Shown in pieces: positions 15,401 through 22,399 of a stretch of 34,713 bases of DNA (positions are counted from its first letter, which is position 1; every line of letters begins with the position of its first letter). Where the stretch lies: NCBI GenBank assembly GCA_902801165.1, contig CADCHI010000055.1, forward strand, positions 1 to 34,713. The letters are read 5' to 3'. The notes beneath the pieces were generated by a model. The model ran no database searches. It was not told where the DNA came from and saw nothing but the letters and a program-made list of their open reading frames with translations. Position numbers and translations under genes: made by a program. Source of the DNA: an uncultured Eubacteriales bacterium (GTDB taxonomy: Bacteria > Bacillota > Clostridia > Christensenellales > Aristaeellaceae).

Positions 15401-15913
15401 CTAATCGTTTACACCGAGAAGTATTCTGACTACTCTGTACATTTCGTCACTATCGTTTATCCAAACCTCAAAGCCTTTACTTTCCATCTGAGTCTTGTAG
15501 TATTCGGCATTAAAATCATCTGAACCGTATCCGGCATCTTCGATATAGTAGTTTGCAGTTTTAGAGGCTGGGTCATAGGAAATGTGCACTATTTTATGAT
15601 TAAAGAATCCGTTGACACCAATATACTTCCCTTCTGTAAGTATTACGGATTTATTGAAAATACAATCAACGAAATTGTCTTGAGAAAAGTCTGTTTTTCC
15701 TGCAGTCGCTAAATCCACTAAGAGCGCACAGGAGATAATCGCTCGATCTGCTTCGGCAGCCAACATATCATCAATTGTAGAATATAGCCCCGTGTTAATC
15801 ACACTGGAAGTCATAGTCAGCTTAAACGGTTCAGTTGATGCGCTTGCAAATGCGGTTATCGTTAGACTGAAAATCGCCAACATGCAAATGAAAAGAACAC
15901 AGTTTTTATTCAT
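15401..15913 (-). CDS. Secreted protein of unknown function in an AT-rich island
   Basis: A 170-residue protein that I do not recognise. Residues 1-26 (MNKNCVLFICMLAIFSLTITAFA plus SAS) form a clear signal peptide with an AFA-SA type cleavage site. The mature part has a mixed alpha/beta look, with a segment KIVHISYDPASKTANYYIED that resembles a beta-hairpin and a C-terminal YRVVRILLGVND. Codon use is strongly A/T-biased, unlike all flanking genes, which points to horizontal transfer. AAGGAGGG lies 7 nt before the ATG. The divergent partner is an XRE regulator. Confidence 0.8.
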   Translation of the reverse strand: MNKNCVLFICMLAIFSLTITAFASASTEPFKLTMTSSVINTGLYSTIDDMLAAEADRAIISCALLVDLATAGKTDFSQDNFVDCIFNKSVILTEGKYIGVNGFFNHKIVHISYDPASKTANYYIEDAGYGSDDFNAEYYKTQMESKGFEVWINDSDEMYRVVRILLGVND

Positions 15914-16088
15914 GGTACTACCCTCCTTGAACTATATAATAAGTGCTCTGTAGTCTAATTGCGTGCTTCTACTTCTTGCCTGCATTAGGGCTGACGATGG
16001 AGAATCATTCTTCACACCACGTCATGTACTGCTCTAATTGTCCAATAAGCATCCCTCCACATAAAAATATAGCCCAACTGTCATTTAT

Positions 16089-16119
16089 ACTATAGCACAT
16101 TTAGCCTATTTTGTATAGT
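16089..16119. promoter_or_regulatory. Candidate operator in the divergent intergenic region of the AT-rich island
   Basis: ACTATA (16089-16094) and TATAGT (16114-16119) form an inverted repeat with a 19-nt gap, about 60 nt before the XRE gene. TATAGT could also serve as a -10. Regulators of this type often bind their own promoter, so this is a reasonable autoregulatory site. The rest of 15914-16088 is AT-rich and shows no gene. Confidence 0.35.
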
Positions 16120-16179
16120 CCATCTGAAAGATTTTTTATCGCTCAAACAACAGGTATCATATTGGCAGGGGGTGATAAG

Positions 16180-16491
16180 ATGGACGTCAAGGCAAGACTG
16201 CAGCAGTTAATGGATGAGCGAGGATGGACGATCTATAAGGTTGCCAAAGAAGCTAACATTCCGTGGTCTACTGTTCGTAATATGTTCAAACGCAACACAG
16301 AACCTTCCATAGCGACACTTGAGAGTATTTGCAATGGCATGGGAATGACGCTTCCACAATTCTTCGATACTGAGAATGTTATGGGCCTTACAACTGAACA
16401 ATGCCATCTTATCCAAGAGTGGAGCAAACTCAATGGCCGAAATAAGCACCTTGTTTGTGAACTTGTCGAGGCATTGAAAGAAAAACAATAG
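16180..16491 (+). CDS. XRE-family helix-turn-helix regulator
   Basis: A 103-residue protein. Residues 1-60 form a Cro/CI-type HTH: VKARLQQLMDERGWTIYKVA, then EANIPWSTVRNMFKRNTEPS as the turn and recognition helix, and IATLESICNGMGMTLPQFF. The remaining 40 residues are a short helical tail (LTTEQCHLIQEWSKLNGRNK). Start at 16180 because GGGGGTGAT lies just upstream; the longer reading from 16111 lacks a site and overlaps the likely promoter. It is AT-rich like its divergent neighbour and probably controls it and itself. Confidence 0.88.
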   Translation: MDVKARLQQLMDERGWTIYKVAKEANIPWSTVRNMFKRNTEPSIATLESICNGMGMTLPQFFDTENVMGLTTEQCHLIQEWSKLNGRNKHLVCELVEALKEKQ

Positions 16492-16571
16492 ATACCAAGG
16501 CTAAATGACAACAAGTCAAAGTATACTGTCTTGCATGATTGCATTTGTTTCATTTGGAATCATGCGATAAT

Positions 16572-16665
16572 CCCGCCGCCCCTGAAAGGGGCTGGAGGGA
16601 TTCTTCATGCGGAGGAGGTGGGGCGGTCGAGCCCTTGCGAAGCAATAGGTTCGGCGATGCCGCGG
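16572..16665. repeat. 94-bp direct repeat, copy B
   Basis: Second copy of the element at 15171-15264, same orientation, 84 of 94 positions alike. It lies 80 nt downstream of the XRE gene. The CCCCTGAAAGGGG hairpin remains, but the T-run is interrupted (GATTCTTC), and of the three GCGAAGC cores only the first is intact; the second reads GCGATGC and the third is absent. Sequence similarity stops at the boundary with the terminator of the transglutaminase gene. Confidence 0.8.
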
Positions 16666-16668
16666 AAC

Positions 16669-16719
16669 AAAGCTGCCCCTGGGCAATCTCTCGTTTGGAG
16701 AATGCCCAGGGGCAGCTTT
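16669..16719 (-). terminator. Strong terminator hairpin of the transglutaminase gene
   Basis: AAAGCTGCCCCTGGGCA (16669-16685) and TGCCCAGGGGCAGCTTT (16703-16719) are perfect 17-bp complements, with further partial pairing in the loop. On the minus strand it ends CTTTGTTCC, 18 nt past the stop codon. Symmetry also allows action on + strand transcripts. Confidence 0.75.
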
Positions 16720-16737
16720 ATGGTCGTGGCATGTGCC

Positions 16738-17894
16738 TCACCACGTTGTCCTCCAGGTAAACGCGCCGAGGCGCATGCCGTTGACGTACCATGCGACAGC
16801 GTGCCAGCCATCCTCGGTCCAGGTGCTCCTTTCATTCACGCGATAGGCGCTGTTGCTGTCGGGCTGGATGGTCCAGGGGTTCCATCCCTTGAACTCGTCC
16901 TCGAACCGGTACGTGACGGTGGTGTCAAAGGGGGTATTCCCGGTGTTCCAAAGCACCATGGCGGGGGAGTAGAATTCGCCGGACCCGAGGCTGCCGTTTG
17001 TGACCGTCGTGCCGCTCTGGTCGGTGATGCCGCGGACAAAGCCGCCGGCATTGTTCACATCCAGATGCATGGTGGCGGAGACGCCGTCGGGCAGGAGGCT
17101 CCTCAGGGCTGAAATATTGCCATACTCGGGGATGGGACGGTGGGAGGCGGCCATCGTGGCGCCGTCCAGGCCGTACCATTCGGATATGGATCTGCTCCCG
17201 CCGTCGTCCCAGGTGGCGTCGAACCAGATGAACCGGCCGTCATCCAGGGCGACATTCCAGGCGTGGGCGGCGTCAAAACGTCCGTTATTCTCCACGTATC
17301 CCGTGACATAGCTGCAGCTGTAGCCCGCGAAATGGGCGAGCATCGCCGCCGTCTGCGCGTAGCCGTTGCAGACGGCCCTGTTGTTTTTCAGCGCGAAATA
17401 GGCCTGCTGCGTATCTTCGCCATCGACCGTTCCATAGTCGAAGCGGCGGATCAGGGCGTCATGGATCGCGCGGATGCCCTGCCCCTCGCTCATGTTGGCG
17501 AAATTCCGGGCTTCCCTTTCCACCTCCTGTATGAAGGCGTTCTGGACACCGATGGACATTTGGTACTCCAGCGAGATATACATGGTGTCGCCGCTACCGA
17601 TGACCGAGGTCTTCCAGAGGTCAAGGGCGCAGAGCTCGGGGGCCTCGTTGTACAGAAAGTCGATCATCCACTTCGCGCGGTCGCGGGATACGCCGGACGG
17701 CACCTGGACGCTGAAAGAACCCGCGCGGATCAGATCGTACATGTCAACAGGGCGCGCTCCGGCTCGGAAAGCAGATTGTAGGTGATGCTCAGCTGGATGT
17801 CGTAGGGGCAGGTGCGCGGCTCGGCGTTCCCGCAGACGCAGAGCATCACGGCCAGAAACAACGCGCAGACACAGGCCCGTCGAATGTACTTAAT
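16738..17894 (-). pseudogene. Secreted transglutaminase-like protein, frameshifted
   Basis: Two overlapping frames make one protein of about 385 residues. The upstream frame encodes a signal peptide (KYIRRACVCALFLAVMLCVC) and ends YNLLSEPERALL; the downstream frame starts MYDLIRAGSFSVQVP at 17742. Restoring one base near 17743-17748 joins them into a typical pre-domain helix. The downstream part holds the transglutaminase core: NNRAVCNGYAQ (Cys125 of that frame), DAAHAWNV (His160) and FIWFDATWDD (Asp175), then a C-terminal beta-domain with GWHAVAWYVNG. The start is also odd: promoter and GAGGGA site (17907-17902) point to position 17894, where the codon is ATT; the ATG at 17936 lies inside the promoter. 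Likely inactive, unless both lesions are assembly errors. No slippery sequence is seen. Confidence 0.82.
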
Positions 17895-17927
17895 ACGCTG
17901 ATCCCTCTTTGTTAATTGTTTGAAAAC

Positions 17928-17956
17928 ATTATACATGCCGAAGCCGGCGCTGTCAA
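17928..17956 (-). promoter_or_regulatory. Consensus promoter of the transglutaminase gene
   Basis: Perfect TTGACA (17956-17951), 17-nt spacer, perfect TATAAT (17933-17928) on the minus strand. The transcript would start near 17920, excluding the ATG at 17936 as start. Confidence 0.85.
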
Positions 17957-18076
17957 TGCGCGCCTTCGCGCGGCCGGACCGACCTCCAGCCCGCGCCGTC
18001 CCGCGAGGGGAAGACAGGATCGCGAAGCGCTGCCATTTTGTCGATTCTGCCGGCGAAAAGCCCGGTAAAGCGCAAA

Positions 18077-18118
18077 GACAGCCCGGTTAAGCGCGAAAGA
18101 TCGCGTTCCCGGGCTGTC
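18077..18118. terminator. Hairpin downstream of the acetyltransferase remnant
   Basis: GACAGCCCGG and CCGGGCTGTC form a perfect 10-bp stem with additional pairing inside (GCGCGA/TCGCGT). A short imperfect direct repeat, CCCGGTAAAGCGCAAAGA, precedes and overlaps it. It lies 51 nt beyond the stop of the remnant, so it may be the old terminator of that gene. Confidence 0.4.
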
Positions 18119-18168
18119 CGGACAGCGCCAAAACTGTGGAATAATTAGAAAACGGCCTGCCCTTCCCG

Positions 18169-18288
18169 TCAATCCGCTTCCGGCTGATCGTCAAATCTCC
18201 GGTCCTTCCAGTAATACGCTTTGTCCCGCGCGTCGATCTTCCGGATGGGTCGGCAGGGGTTTCCCGCCGCGATCCTGGATGGATCGCC
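18169..18288 (-). pseudogene. C-terminal tail of a maltose/galactoside-type O-acetyltransferase
   Basis: The minus strand reads GDPSRIAAGNPCRPIRKIDA followed by RDKAYYWKDRRFDDQPEAD and TGA. IAAGNPCR.IR.I...D..YY.KDR.FD is the well-conserved end of sugar O-acetyltransferases of the left-handed beta-helix (hexapeptide) family. The hexapeptide repeats and everything N-terminal are missing: upstream of 18288 the frame no longer resembles the family, and a MITE begins 83 bp further on. It is a dead fragment. Confidence 0.65.
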
Positions 18289-18370
18289 GGTGCAGAAGGC
18301 AGGAGAGGGCCCGGCGGCGCATTGAAGTGGCGGAGCTGTTTGCCCGCAGGCAGCGCACGATACGGGGCAA

Positions 18371-18618
18371 AAAGGGGCTGTCTCAAAATAGCGAATTGCG
18401 AAGGAATCATTGGCGATGATTCAAAAAGCACCGTAGGGGCGCCATAATTGGCGCCCGCGACGGAGGGTCCGCTCCCAGCGGCATTTCTGCCGTCCCTAGA
18501 GTCTGTTTCTAAATTCGGCGAAATGCATTTTCGGCGTCCTGAGCTGCATTTCAGTGTTGATTTCCCTTGACTTAGCCCCACTAAGCCTGCGGGACTGCTT
18601 ATTTTGAGACAGCCCCTT
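18371..18618. mobile_element. MITE, 248 bp, 19-bp terminal inverted repeats
   Basis: The ends AAGGGGCTGTCTCAAAATA (18372-18390) and its exact reverse complement (18600-18618) bracket a stretch with no supported gene. GCAA occurs directly outside both ends (18367-18370 and 18619-18622), consistent with a 4-bp target-site duplication. The interior has further small palindromes (GGCGCCATAATTGGCGCC) but no transposase. The terminal sequence is of a kind often seen at insertion-sequence ends in Clostridia; the parent element is not in this window. It accounts for most of the gene-poor region 18290-18640. Confidence 0.8.
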
Positions 18619-18646
18619 GCAATGCGATTTTATGCCGCCGGGGCAT

Positions 18647-20919
18647 TTACTGGTTGAACAGCGCCTCCAGCTCCTCCCGGTTGTCCTCCAGCGCCTTGAG
18701 CACCCACGCGCTCCAGTGGCGGGCGTCGGTGTCGCTGTCGCCGAACACGTAGTCCTCCTGGCCGTAGTCGATCACGTCGAAGCCGGGGGTGGCCTTGCTG
18801 GCGGCGGCGGTGCGGTAGGCCGCGATGTCGCTCAGCGCGAAGGAGACATTGCCTTCCTCGTCAACGCTGACCCAGCCGGTCAGGTCCGTGCCGGAGGGGG
18901 ATTCCGCCGAGCCGTTTTCGGCCTGCAGGTCCGCGTCGGATTTGGCGATCTCGTCGCCTTCCACGGCGGGATTGTCCGCGTAATAGCCGTACATCTCGTC
19001 TACCCGCAGGGCCAGGGAGGAGGCGAAGATCTCGCTGGGCACGTGGCCGCCGTCCCACTGCCACTCTGCGGTGGCGTCGATGCCGGCCATGCTGGCGGCG
19101 ACGGCCAGGTTCAGGGAGTTCAACATCGAGATGTCGCCCTCCGCCGCGCCGCAGAGCATCACCATCCAGTCGGGGTCCTCGGTGCCCTCCGCGCCGATGT
19201 AGTTCAGCGGGTTGTACAGGTCCACAAGGTTGTTGCCGTAGGCGTCGCCCGCCTCGAGCTCGGCGATGTCGGCCTCATAGGCGGCCAGCATATCGTCGTA
19301 GGTGGCGTAGATTTGGAATCGGTGGCGCTGCCCGCGGCCTGGGTCGTGCCGGCGTCGGGGGTGCCCACGTCCAGCTCGTCGCCGGCGCTGTTCTCGGCGA
19401 TGTCGGCGTTGTCGAAGCCGCGCTGGCCGTTGCCGCCCATGCCCTCGGGCATCCCGCCGCCGAAGTCGGGCATCTCGCCGTCGCCGCCGGGGAAGTTCCC
19501 GAAATCGGGCGTTTCGCCGTCGCCGCCCGGGAAGCCGCCGCGACCGCCGCCGAAGTCGGCCCTGCCGTTCATGCCGCTGGGGAGCATGCCGCCCATGCCG
19601 CCCCGGCCGGAGCTGCCCTTGTCATAGCGGCCCTCGATGAAGGCCCGCGCCTTGTCAACGGCGGACATGGCGGCGAAGTCCTCGTCGGAGAGGGCACTGC
19701 CGTCCGCGTCGAACCAGGTCCAGCCCTCGGCGTAGTCCAGGCTGTCCACGTAGTCCTGGAGGTTGGCGATGAAGTTTGCCAGGTAGAGGTCCACATAGGT
19801 CCCGGAGTATTCGCCGGAGGCTTCGTCGTACTCGATGGCCAGGGGAATGGCGTCGGTGTCCCATGCGCCGTCGCCGTCCAGGTCCACCCCGAAGTTCGCC
19901 TCGTCCACCGTCCAGCCCTGGGCGTTCACGTAGTCCATGTACTCCCGGGACAGGCAGGCGGCCAGCGCCTTCTGGAAATCGGTGTTGAAGCTGTAGTCGG
20001 CGTCCAGGGTGTACTCAAAGGCCATGGCCATGTCGGCCTCGTAGAGGGACGTGATCGGGCTGTAGGCCACGCAGCCCCAGGCGCCGTCGGACAGCTCGAC
20101 CTCCTCGCCGTCGATGGTGACAGTGGTGCAGTAGGAGCCGTCGGCATTCCTGTACACACCCACTGCGCCGACCTCGATCTGGTAGTCGTAGAAGTCCGGG
20201 TTGTTGGAGGTCGCCGCGAACATCACCGCGTGGGCCCCGCCGCCGCTGCCGCCGGTGGACACCCAGTAGTCCACGCTGCCGGGAAGGTTGCCCAGCAGGA
20301 TGTTGTATTTCACAAAGCGCGCCGCCGCCTTCTGGTCCGCCAGGCAGGAGGGCGCGTCGCCGGTGTAGACGGTCTCGCCGTTTTCATCGGTATAGCTGTC
20401 CTGCTTGCCACGGTTGCCGCAGGAGACGTTGATGTAGCCCTCGGCAGCGTAGGTCGCGGCGGCGGCGGTGCTGGTGGAATTGCCGTAACCCGCCGCGCCG
20501 GTGTTCAGGATCACCGGGGCCGTGGCGGCGGTGTAGGTCTGGCCGTGGGTGCTGGTGACCTCAGCCTCGTAGTCGATGACCAGGCCGCCCTTCACCGCGC
20601 CGGAGGCGGTTTCGGCGGTCATGTCCGCCGCGCCGTCGCCGTCGGTGTCGATGCCGGTGACGTAGGCCCCGGGCACGCACACGGACACGCCCTCCTCGCT
20701 CTCGATGACGGGCTTCGTTACCGCCGTCACCACCGACAGCGTCCAGGCGTCGGACTCGGCGCTGTAGGTCCACTCCTGGTCTGGGTTGTTCGCCAGGTTC
20801 AGCGCCGCTTCGATGGCGGCCTTGTCGGAAGGCTTCGAGGCGTCCGCCGCCTCGGCGAAGCAGCCGAAGGACGCGGCCAGCAGGGCCAGCGCCGTCAGTA
20901 TCGCAAACAGCTTTTTCAT
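18647..20919 (-). pseudogene. Large secreted tannase-like alpha/beta hydrolase, one-base frameshift
   Basis: Signal peptide MKKLFAILTALALLAASFG, then an alpha/beta hydrolase related to bacterial tannase-like esterases: GYINVSCGNRGKQD (162 onward), APSCLADQKAAARFVKYN (189 onward) and the nucleophile motif STGGSGGGAHAV (Ser225). Two EF-hand-like acidic loops, DTDGDGAAD (91-99) and DLDGDGAWD (346-354), could bind Ca2+. Residues 436-502 are a disordered insert of Gly, Met, Pro and Asp with repeated FPGGDGE.PDFG. After about residue 537 the frame is lost at a run of three A (19314-19312); adding one A restores IYATYDDMLAAYEADIAELE and 214 further residues, with the C-terminal GDSDTDARHW probably supplying catalytic Asp/His. 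Intact length would be about 757. Either a homopolymer sequencing error or true inactivation. Confidence 0.8.
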
Positions 20920-20993
20920 GATTTGTGACCTCCTTTGATCCCGGGGATTGGATTCGGGCGGAATCGCCGCGCCAATCGCCCCTTCATGGCTCT

Positions 20994-21025
20994 ATCATAG
21001 CCCCGAAACTTGAAATAAGCTTGAA
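20994..21025 (-). promoter_or_regulatory. Promoter with TTCAAG direct repeats (hydrolase gene)
   Basis: On the minus strand two TTCAAG units (21025-21020 and 21014-21009, 11 nt apart) precede, by 9 nt, the -10 TATGAT (20999-20994). There is no -35 hexamer; the repeats take its place, as in promoters activated by OmpR/PhoB-class response regulators. The same layout occurs upstream of the gene at 22075. Confidence 0.5.
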
Positions 21026-21061
21026 GCAGGGGGCTCATAGCCGCGGAATTTTACATATCAC

Positions 21062-21086
21062 GCCGGGAGGGCAGAGCCCTCCCGGC
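21062..21086 (-). terminator. Hairpin between the two secreted-protein genes
   Basis: GCCGGGAGGGC and GCCCTCCCGGC form a perfect 11-bp stem around AGA, about 85 nt past the stop of the Q/N/P-rich protein gene. The minus-strand tail (GTGATATGTAAAATT) is moderately U-rich. Because the hydrolase gene has its own promoter, this probably ends the upstream transcript. Confidence 0.6.
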
Positions 21087-21169
21087 ATTCTTGTGATTGT
21101 TACGCGGAACGTTTTGGTATCGTCGGGTTCTGAGGGAATGCGCCGACACGCATGTTCGATCTGCCGGGA

Positions 21170-22075
21170 TTATTCGGCAGCAGCGCTCTGGGCCGCGCTC
21201 AGTGCGTCATACTCCTCCTGGGTGATGACACCGGCGCTCAGCAGGTCCGCCAGCAGGTCGCCGTGGGCCTCGGGCGCTTCGCCGTCGGCCAGCTGCGGCG
21301 CTTCCTCGGGCGCTTCGCCCTCGGGAAGCTCCGGCGCGTCGCCGGCGTTCTCGCCGCCGGTGAGGTCAGGCGCGTTGCCCTGGGGACGGTGCTCGGCCAT
21401 GTAGGCCATGATCTTGTCCCGGGTCTCCTGGGAGATGACGCCCTCGGAAACCATCGCGTCGAAGTCGATCATGCCGGGGACGCCGGCGGGAGCCTGGTTG
21501 CTGTCGGGATTCTGGCCGTTGTTGGGAGCCTGGTTGCTGCCGGGATTCTGGCTGTTGTCGGGAGCCTGGTTGTCAGCGGGGGCCTGGCTGCCAGGCTGCT
21601 GGCCGTTCGCCTGGGGCGGGTTGACGCCGGGGCGCTGGCCGTTCATGGGGCCGCCGTTGCCGCGCTGCTGGTTGCCCATGCGGGGCTGGCTGCCGTTGGG
21701 ACGCTGGTTGTTGCCGGGGAAACTGCCGTTGTTGGGAGCCTGGGTGTCGGGGGACTGGCTGTCCGCCGGGGCCTCGTCGGACTGGGCGGCGTCGCCATTG
21801 TCCTGCTGGTCGTCCTCGGGCGTAGCGCTGCCGTTTGCCTCGGGAGCGGGCTGCTGGCCGTTGGCCGGCGCGCCGTTCCGGGGCGCCTGGTTCTGCTGAG
21901 GGGCCTGCCCCTGCTGGGGCATCTGGCCTTGCTGGGGCGCCTGGCCCCGGTTGTTCTGCATCTGGCCCTGCTGCGGGCCGCCCATCCGGCCGCCCTGCAT
22001 GCCGCCTTCCGCGACGGCGGCGACGGCCGTCATCAGCACCGCGATGGTGAGAAGCACTGCGAATATCTTTTTCAT
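21170..22075 (-). CDS. Secreted low-complexity Gln/Asn/Pro/Gly-rich protein with two helical C-terminal motifs
   Basis: A 301-residue protein of unknown function. Residues 1-22 are a signal peptide (MKKIFAVLLTIAVLMTAVAA). Residues 24-200 are almost only Q, N, P, G, A, D and M, with PQQGQ-type units and 12-residue repeats such as SNQAPNNGQNPD; this part must be disordered. Two related helical segments follow: DFDAMVSEGVISQETRDKIM (204-223) and DLLADLLSAGVITQEEYDAL (273-292), separated by a Glu/Ala/Pro linker. Each has the L...G.I...E(Y/T) shape of SHOCT-like oligomerisation motifs. There are no Cys, no anchor and no sorting signal. AAGGAGG lies 8 nt before the ATG. It shares a promoter design with the hydrolase gene downstream. 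Confidence 0.85.
   Translation of the reverse strand: MKKIFAVLLTIAVLMTAVAAVAEGGMQGGRMGGPQQGQMQNNRGQAPQQGQMPQQGQAPQQNQAPRNGAPANGQQPAPEANGSATPEDDQQDNGDAAQSDEAPADSQSPDTQAPNNGSFPGNNQRPNGSQPRMGNQQRGNGGPMNGQRPGVNPPQANGQQPGSQAPADNQAPDNSQNPGSNQAPNNGQNPDSNQAPAGVPGMIDFDAMVSEGVISQETRDKIMAYMAEHRPQGNAPDLTGGENAGDAPELPEGEAPEEAPQLADGEAPEAHGDLLADLLSAGVITQEEYDALSAAQSAAAE
21488..21574. repeat. 36-bp in-frame tandem repeat
   Basis: GGGAGCCTGG recurs at 21488, 21524 and 21560, a period of 36 bp (12 codons); the third unit is partial. It encodes the SNQAP..(G/S)QNP repeats of the low-complexity protein. Copy number may vary between strains. Confidence 0.7.
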
Positions 22076-22169
22076 GGTGATAACCTCCTTATGATCGCAT
22101 TCAGGTGTGTACCTGTCGTTGTTGATTTGTCTGTGGGGGAGTGTGCACGGTTCCCCGTTCGACGAGGAC

Positions 22170-22202
22170 ATGATAGCCGGATTTCCTGAAATAAACCTTG
22201 AA
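22170..22202 (-). promoter_or_regulatory. Promoter with TTCAAG/TTCAGG direct repeats (Q/N/P-rich protein gene)
   Basis: On the minus strand TTCAAG (22202-22197), TTCAGG (22190-22185) and, after 9 nt, -10 TATCAT (22175-22170). It mirrors 20994-21025: same 9-nt gap, AT-rich spacer (ATAAAC against ATAAG on the + strand) and GGCTAT at the -10. The intergenic region 22076-22399 holds this promoter, the promoter of the + strand gene at 22400, and nothing else I can identify. Confidence 0.5.
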
Positions 22203-22336
22203 GGATTTCAAAAAACGAATTTCGTCGGTGTGATGCCGTGGAACCCGGCGATGGGGAACCATTCGCCGTCCCGGTCATGCGTGAATCCAAAGAAATGCGG
22301 GTACGCCATCAAAAGCAAAAAATAACAGCCCCTGCC

Positions 22337-22365
22337 GCGACAGGAGCGCGAACGCGCGCTATAAT
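22337..22365 (+). promoter_or_regulatory. Probable promoter of the PHP phosphatase gene
   Basis: TATAAT at 22360-22365, 34 nt before the ATG at 22400, with GCGACA (22337-22342) at 17-nt spacing as a weak -35. Confidence 0.5.
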
Positions 22366-22399
22366 GGTGGGCGAGACGAGAGAGAAGGGGCGAGGCTTC

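Noticed and set aside
17730-17750. Programmed frameshift or planned restart in the transglutaminase gene
   Set aside because: CTG TTG ACA TGT is not slippery; the ATG at 17742 has no ribosome-binding site, and splitting would leave the enzyme core without a signal peptide.
18087-18581. A 164-codon minus-strand ORF across the MITE
   Set aside because: It runs through both the MITE and the acetyltransferase tail in a different frame from the recognisable residues; no start site or domain.
19300-19320. Programmed frameshift in the hydrolase gene
   Set aside because: A -1 step is needed, but the sequence TCC AAA TCT is not a slippery heptamer and no downstream pseudoknot is evident; a lost A is simpler.
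21488-21980. Regular repeats that might be a CRISPR array
   Set aside because: Repeats are in phase with codons, imperfect, and encode the Q/N/P-rich protein; no constant spacers or cas genes.
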